This document shows positions 61,993-64,000 of a stretch of DNA of 64,000 nt, one piece after another. The stretch is from contig NC_088776.1 in NCBI RefSeq assembly GCF_954871325.1, positions 48,316,569 through 48,380,568 on the forward strand, read 5' to 3'. The DNA comes from Gordionus sp. m RMFG-2023 (taxonomy: Eukaryota > Nematomorpha > Gordioida > Chordodea > Parachordodidae). A model generated the notes under the pieces. It did no database searches, was not told the origin of the DNA, and worked only from the letters and a program-made list of their open reading frames with translations. The translations under genes were made by a program, and so were the position numbers. Numbering within the stretch: the stretch's first letter is position 1; each line of letters begins with the position of its first letter.

Positions 61993-63954
61993 TCATATAC
62001 CATTAATATCCATATTTTCTTGGACCTTTTTCGACTTTAATTGTTTCGAATCTGTGCTGCCACCATCAACGTGTTCGTGTTCATTATATCTCGGCACATT
62101 ATGTGCTCTGTTTAACTTATAAATTATTGAAATTTTAATTATAAGATTAAAATTTGCTTTTAAAAATAAATGAAAACGTTTTTGCGCATACTTTACTCCG
62201 CATTTGAATTTTGGGGTAAATGAATTGCGAAAATGGGGATGTGTGTATGAAGCGACCACTACCCGCGGGTATAACATCATCATTGATAACGATCTCTTTT
62301 CCTTCTTGATTAAAATCTTTCACACCCGGTTCGCTTGGTAATTGAGCCGCTAACCGTCCTCGTGATATAACGTAACACGGAGCCCCGTGGATTTCCATAC
62401 CTTCGAAAACGTTGAAGTCAACCTTTTGGTGGTGAGTAGCTGCCGTTATTGTCCTTGTCACATGTGGGTCCCATACCACGATATCGGCATCAGCACCAAC
62501 CTGTATTCTCCCCTTTTTAAAAAAAAATCCTATTTTAAGTATTTTGTTATAATTCAGAAAATTTATGATGAATTTTAGTTCATTCGATTATACTTTCCTC
62601 GGGTATAAGTTGAATATTTTGGCTGCGTCGGTACTACTGACTGCAACAAATCTACACGGATCCATTTTCCCACTAACCTTTGAATTATTTTTATTATATA
62701 TAAATAAAATCCCCCTTGTTCAAAGAGTTCATATTTTAATTTATTCAAGACTAATTATGTATCATTTGTAAATATATATATATAAATTTTATAATATTTA
62801 AAAAACTTACAACTCCCTTTTCCCAAAGCACGGACATCCAATGCTCTACACCATTAACACCCTCTGGTAAAACTCTGAAATCTCCGCCTTTATCGAACAA
62901 GCTTTTGCGTTGAGCGGTCGAAAAAGTTCTATTATCACTTGCACAGAGTTGTAAATCACCATTGGCCAAATGGTTCATAAGAGTAGGTGGGGTGGAAGGA
63001 TCAGGTCTTAAAGGAGGAGAGGTTATATGAGCAGCGGCGTGCGACCAACTAGCATTGAAGTAATTGGTACCGTCCGTTCCCAATGCTGCTGCGTTTGCTT
63101 CTCCGTAAACTACGTGACCTTTTATATTTGTAAGTTATATAATTTCGGTTTATGTACACAATTTCTTTAAGGAAAATATTTTTTTATTTTTAAACGCGAA
63201 TATAATGTCAAAGATATTTCAAATAAATTTGGGATTTTGTTGTTAAAACAATACCCTTTTGACGGGATTTGGCAATAATTGACGCAGCAGTTTTACTCAT
63301 AACATGAATGATATATAATGGGCAGTTGACTTGTCCTGCTATCACAATGGCTCTATGCACAGCTTCCCCTTCTATTTCTTCAGGGCTGCATAACAAGCAT
63401 CCTTCAGGCCCCTTTAATCCTTGTTCCACTAATTTTCCCGCATTCTATAATCGTATATAACGTAGAAACTAAAAAAATTTCCAATAAAATGTTTTTTAAT
63501 TAATTAGGGTTTTAAATAACTTGAGGTATAAAAATAGTATTATTTCAATAAAATAATCATCAATAGGATAAAGAAATTTGCAGAAATTGAATAATTTGCT
63601 ACGTTCTTTTAACTTTCAAATGTTTGGTATTATTAGGATTTTATATTAATAATACTGTTATTGATTTTTATTTAACTTTAAAATTACATATTTTTTGGAT
63701 ATTTTTATTTGCTGGAGATGATAAACAATCAAGTATATCGAAAATTACTAATATTTTTAATAATATGATGGATCCAATAAACATCATAAAACCAATATTA
63801 TTAAGACTTACTAATTGTTTTATATCACCATTTTCACAATGAACCATGGCCAGCGCCCCAATTTTCCTAATATGATCCATAGTTTTATACAAGTCAGGAT
63901 CGGACATTTGGTACAGGCCCTTATAAGCCATGTAAAGCATGAACGAATTGACTC
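61993..63954 (-). CDS. DPYS: dihydropyrimidinase, C-terminal ~388 residues
   Basis: A zinc hydrolase opening dihydrouracil and dihydrothymine in pyrimidine breakdown; cytosolic, usually a tetramer. Minus-strand exons: 63812-63954, 63255-63444, 62811-63118, 62594-62677, 62192-62512 and 61993-62115, with matching phases; the N-terminal ~150 residues lie past the window end. Seen: [15 protein letters not shown] with the lysine that is carboxylated in the family, VHCENGD and IIHVMSK (metal-binding histidines), [38 protein letters not shown] (metal-binding Asp), [37 protein letters not shown] and DADIVVWDP. All visible metal ligands are kept, unlike in the related non-enzymatic CRMP proteins. Introns are 76-367 bp. 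It converges with the unknown gene ending at 61421. Confidence 0.96.
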
Positions 63955-64000
63955 CTAATAATTTATTATAAAAAATTGAATATATTTTGTATAGGAGTGT
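63955..64000 (-). other. intron of the dihydropyrimidinase gene, cut by the window end
   Basis: Ends in TTATTAG| at the acceptor of the 63812-63954 exon, which begins in phase 1. Confidence 0.8.

Noticed and set aside
62147-62578. Plus-strand and extended minus-strand frames overlapping the dihydropyrimidinase exons
   Set aside because: Shadows or intron read-through of the real exons 62192-62512 and 61993-62115, whose splice sites restore the family sequence.
1-64000. CRISPR arrays, rRNA, bacterial operons or viral gene clusters
   Set aside because: Scanned for by eye; none seen. Tandem and inverted repeats found here are transposon-type, with spliced eukaryotic genes around them.

Overview
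This window is AT-rich nuclear DNA from an animal, with GT-AG introns, standard stop codons and a very high load of DNA transposons. I cannot name the species. The host genes are ordinary metazoan ones: a SEC24C/D-type COPII subunit, a RECQL5-type helicase with the animal-type C-terminal module, ribosomal protein eS24 and a dihydropyrimidinase. No rRNA, convincing tRNA or CRISPR array was found, and nothing bacterial.

Layout. 1-23398 (+): SEC24C/D, 18 recognisable exons, 5' end not securely resolved; its first visible intron is about 9.2 kb and holds a hAT transposon that itself holds a terminal-direct-repeat element. 23399-39013: repeat-dense intergenic DNA with two head-to-head broken Ty3/gypsy copies, a reduced LTR element and a hAT-type miniature family. 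39014-42282 (+): RECQL5-like helicase, two exons. 42283-52613: more miniature elements, then a roughly 5 kb foldback element split by a second hAT transposon. 52674-53207 (-): eS24 with introns of 41-47 bp. 53811-54296 (+): a weak candidate small membrane protein. 54306-59147: several inverted-repeat elements, including a palindrome built from tandem units. 60638-61421 (+): an unrecognised two-exon gene. 61993-63954 (-): the C-terminal three quarters of a dihydropyrimidinase running off the right edge.

The host genes do not form a pathway: COPII vesicle coat, DNA repair/transcription, translation and pyrimidine catabolism. The main interest is the nesting of mobile elements. Insertion order can be read from clean 8-bp target duplications: hAT in intron, then direct-repeat element in hAT; foldback element, then hAT in it; gypsy, then miniature hAT in it. 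I did not find a convincing new enzymatic or defence system. The most novel-looking items are the foldback element with its tandem core, the perfect 407-bp direct-repeat element with non-TG/CA ends, the tandem-unit palindrome at 55.5-57 kb, and the unknown gene with a neighbouring microprotein candidate at 60.6-61.9 kb.
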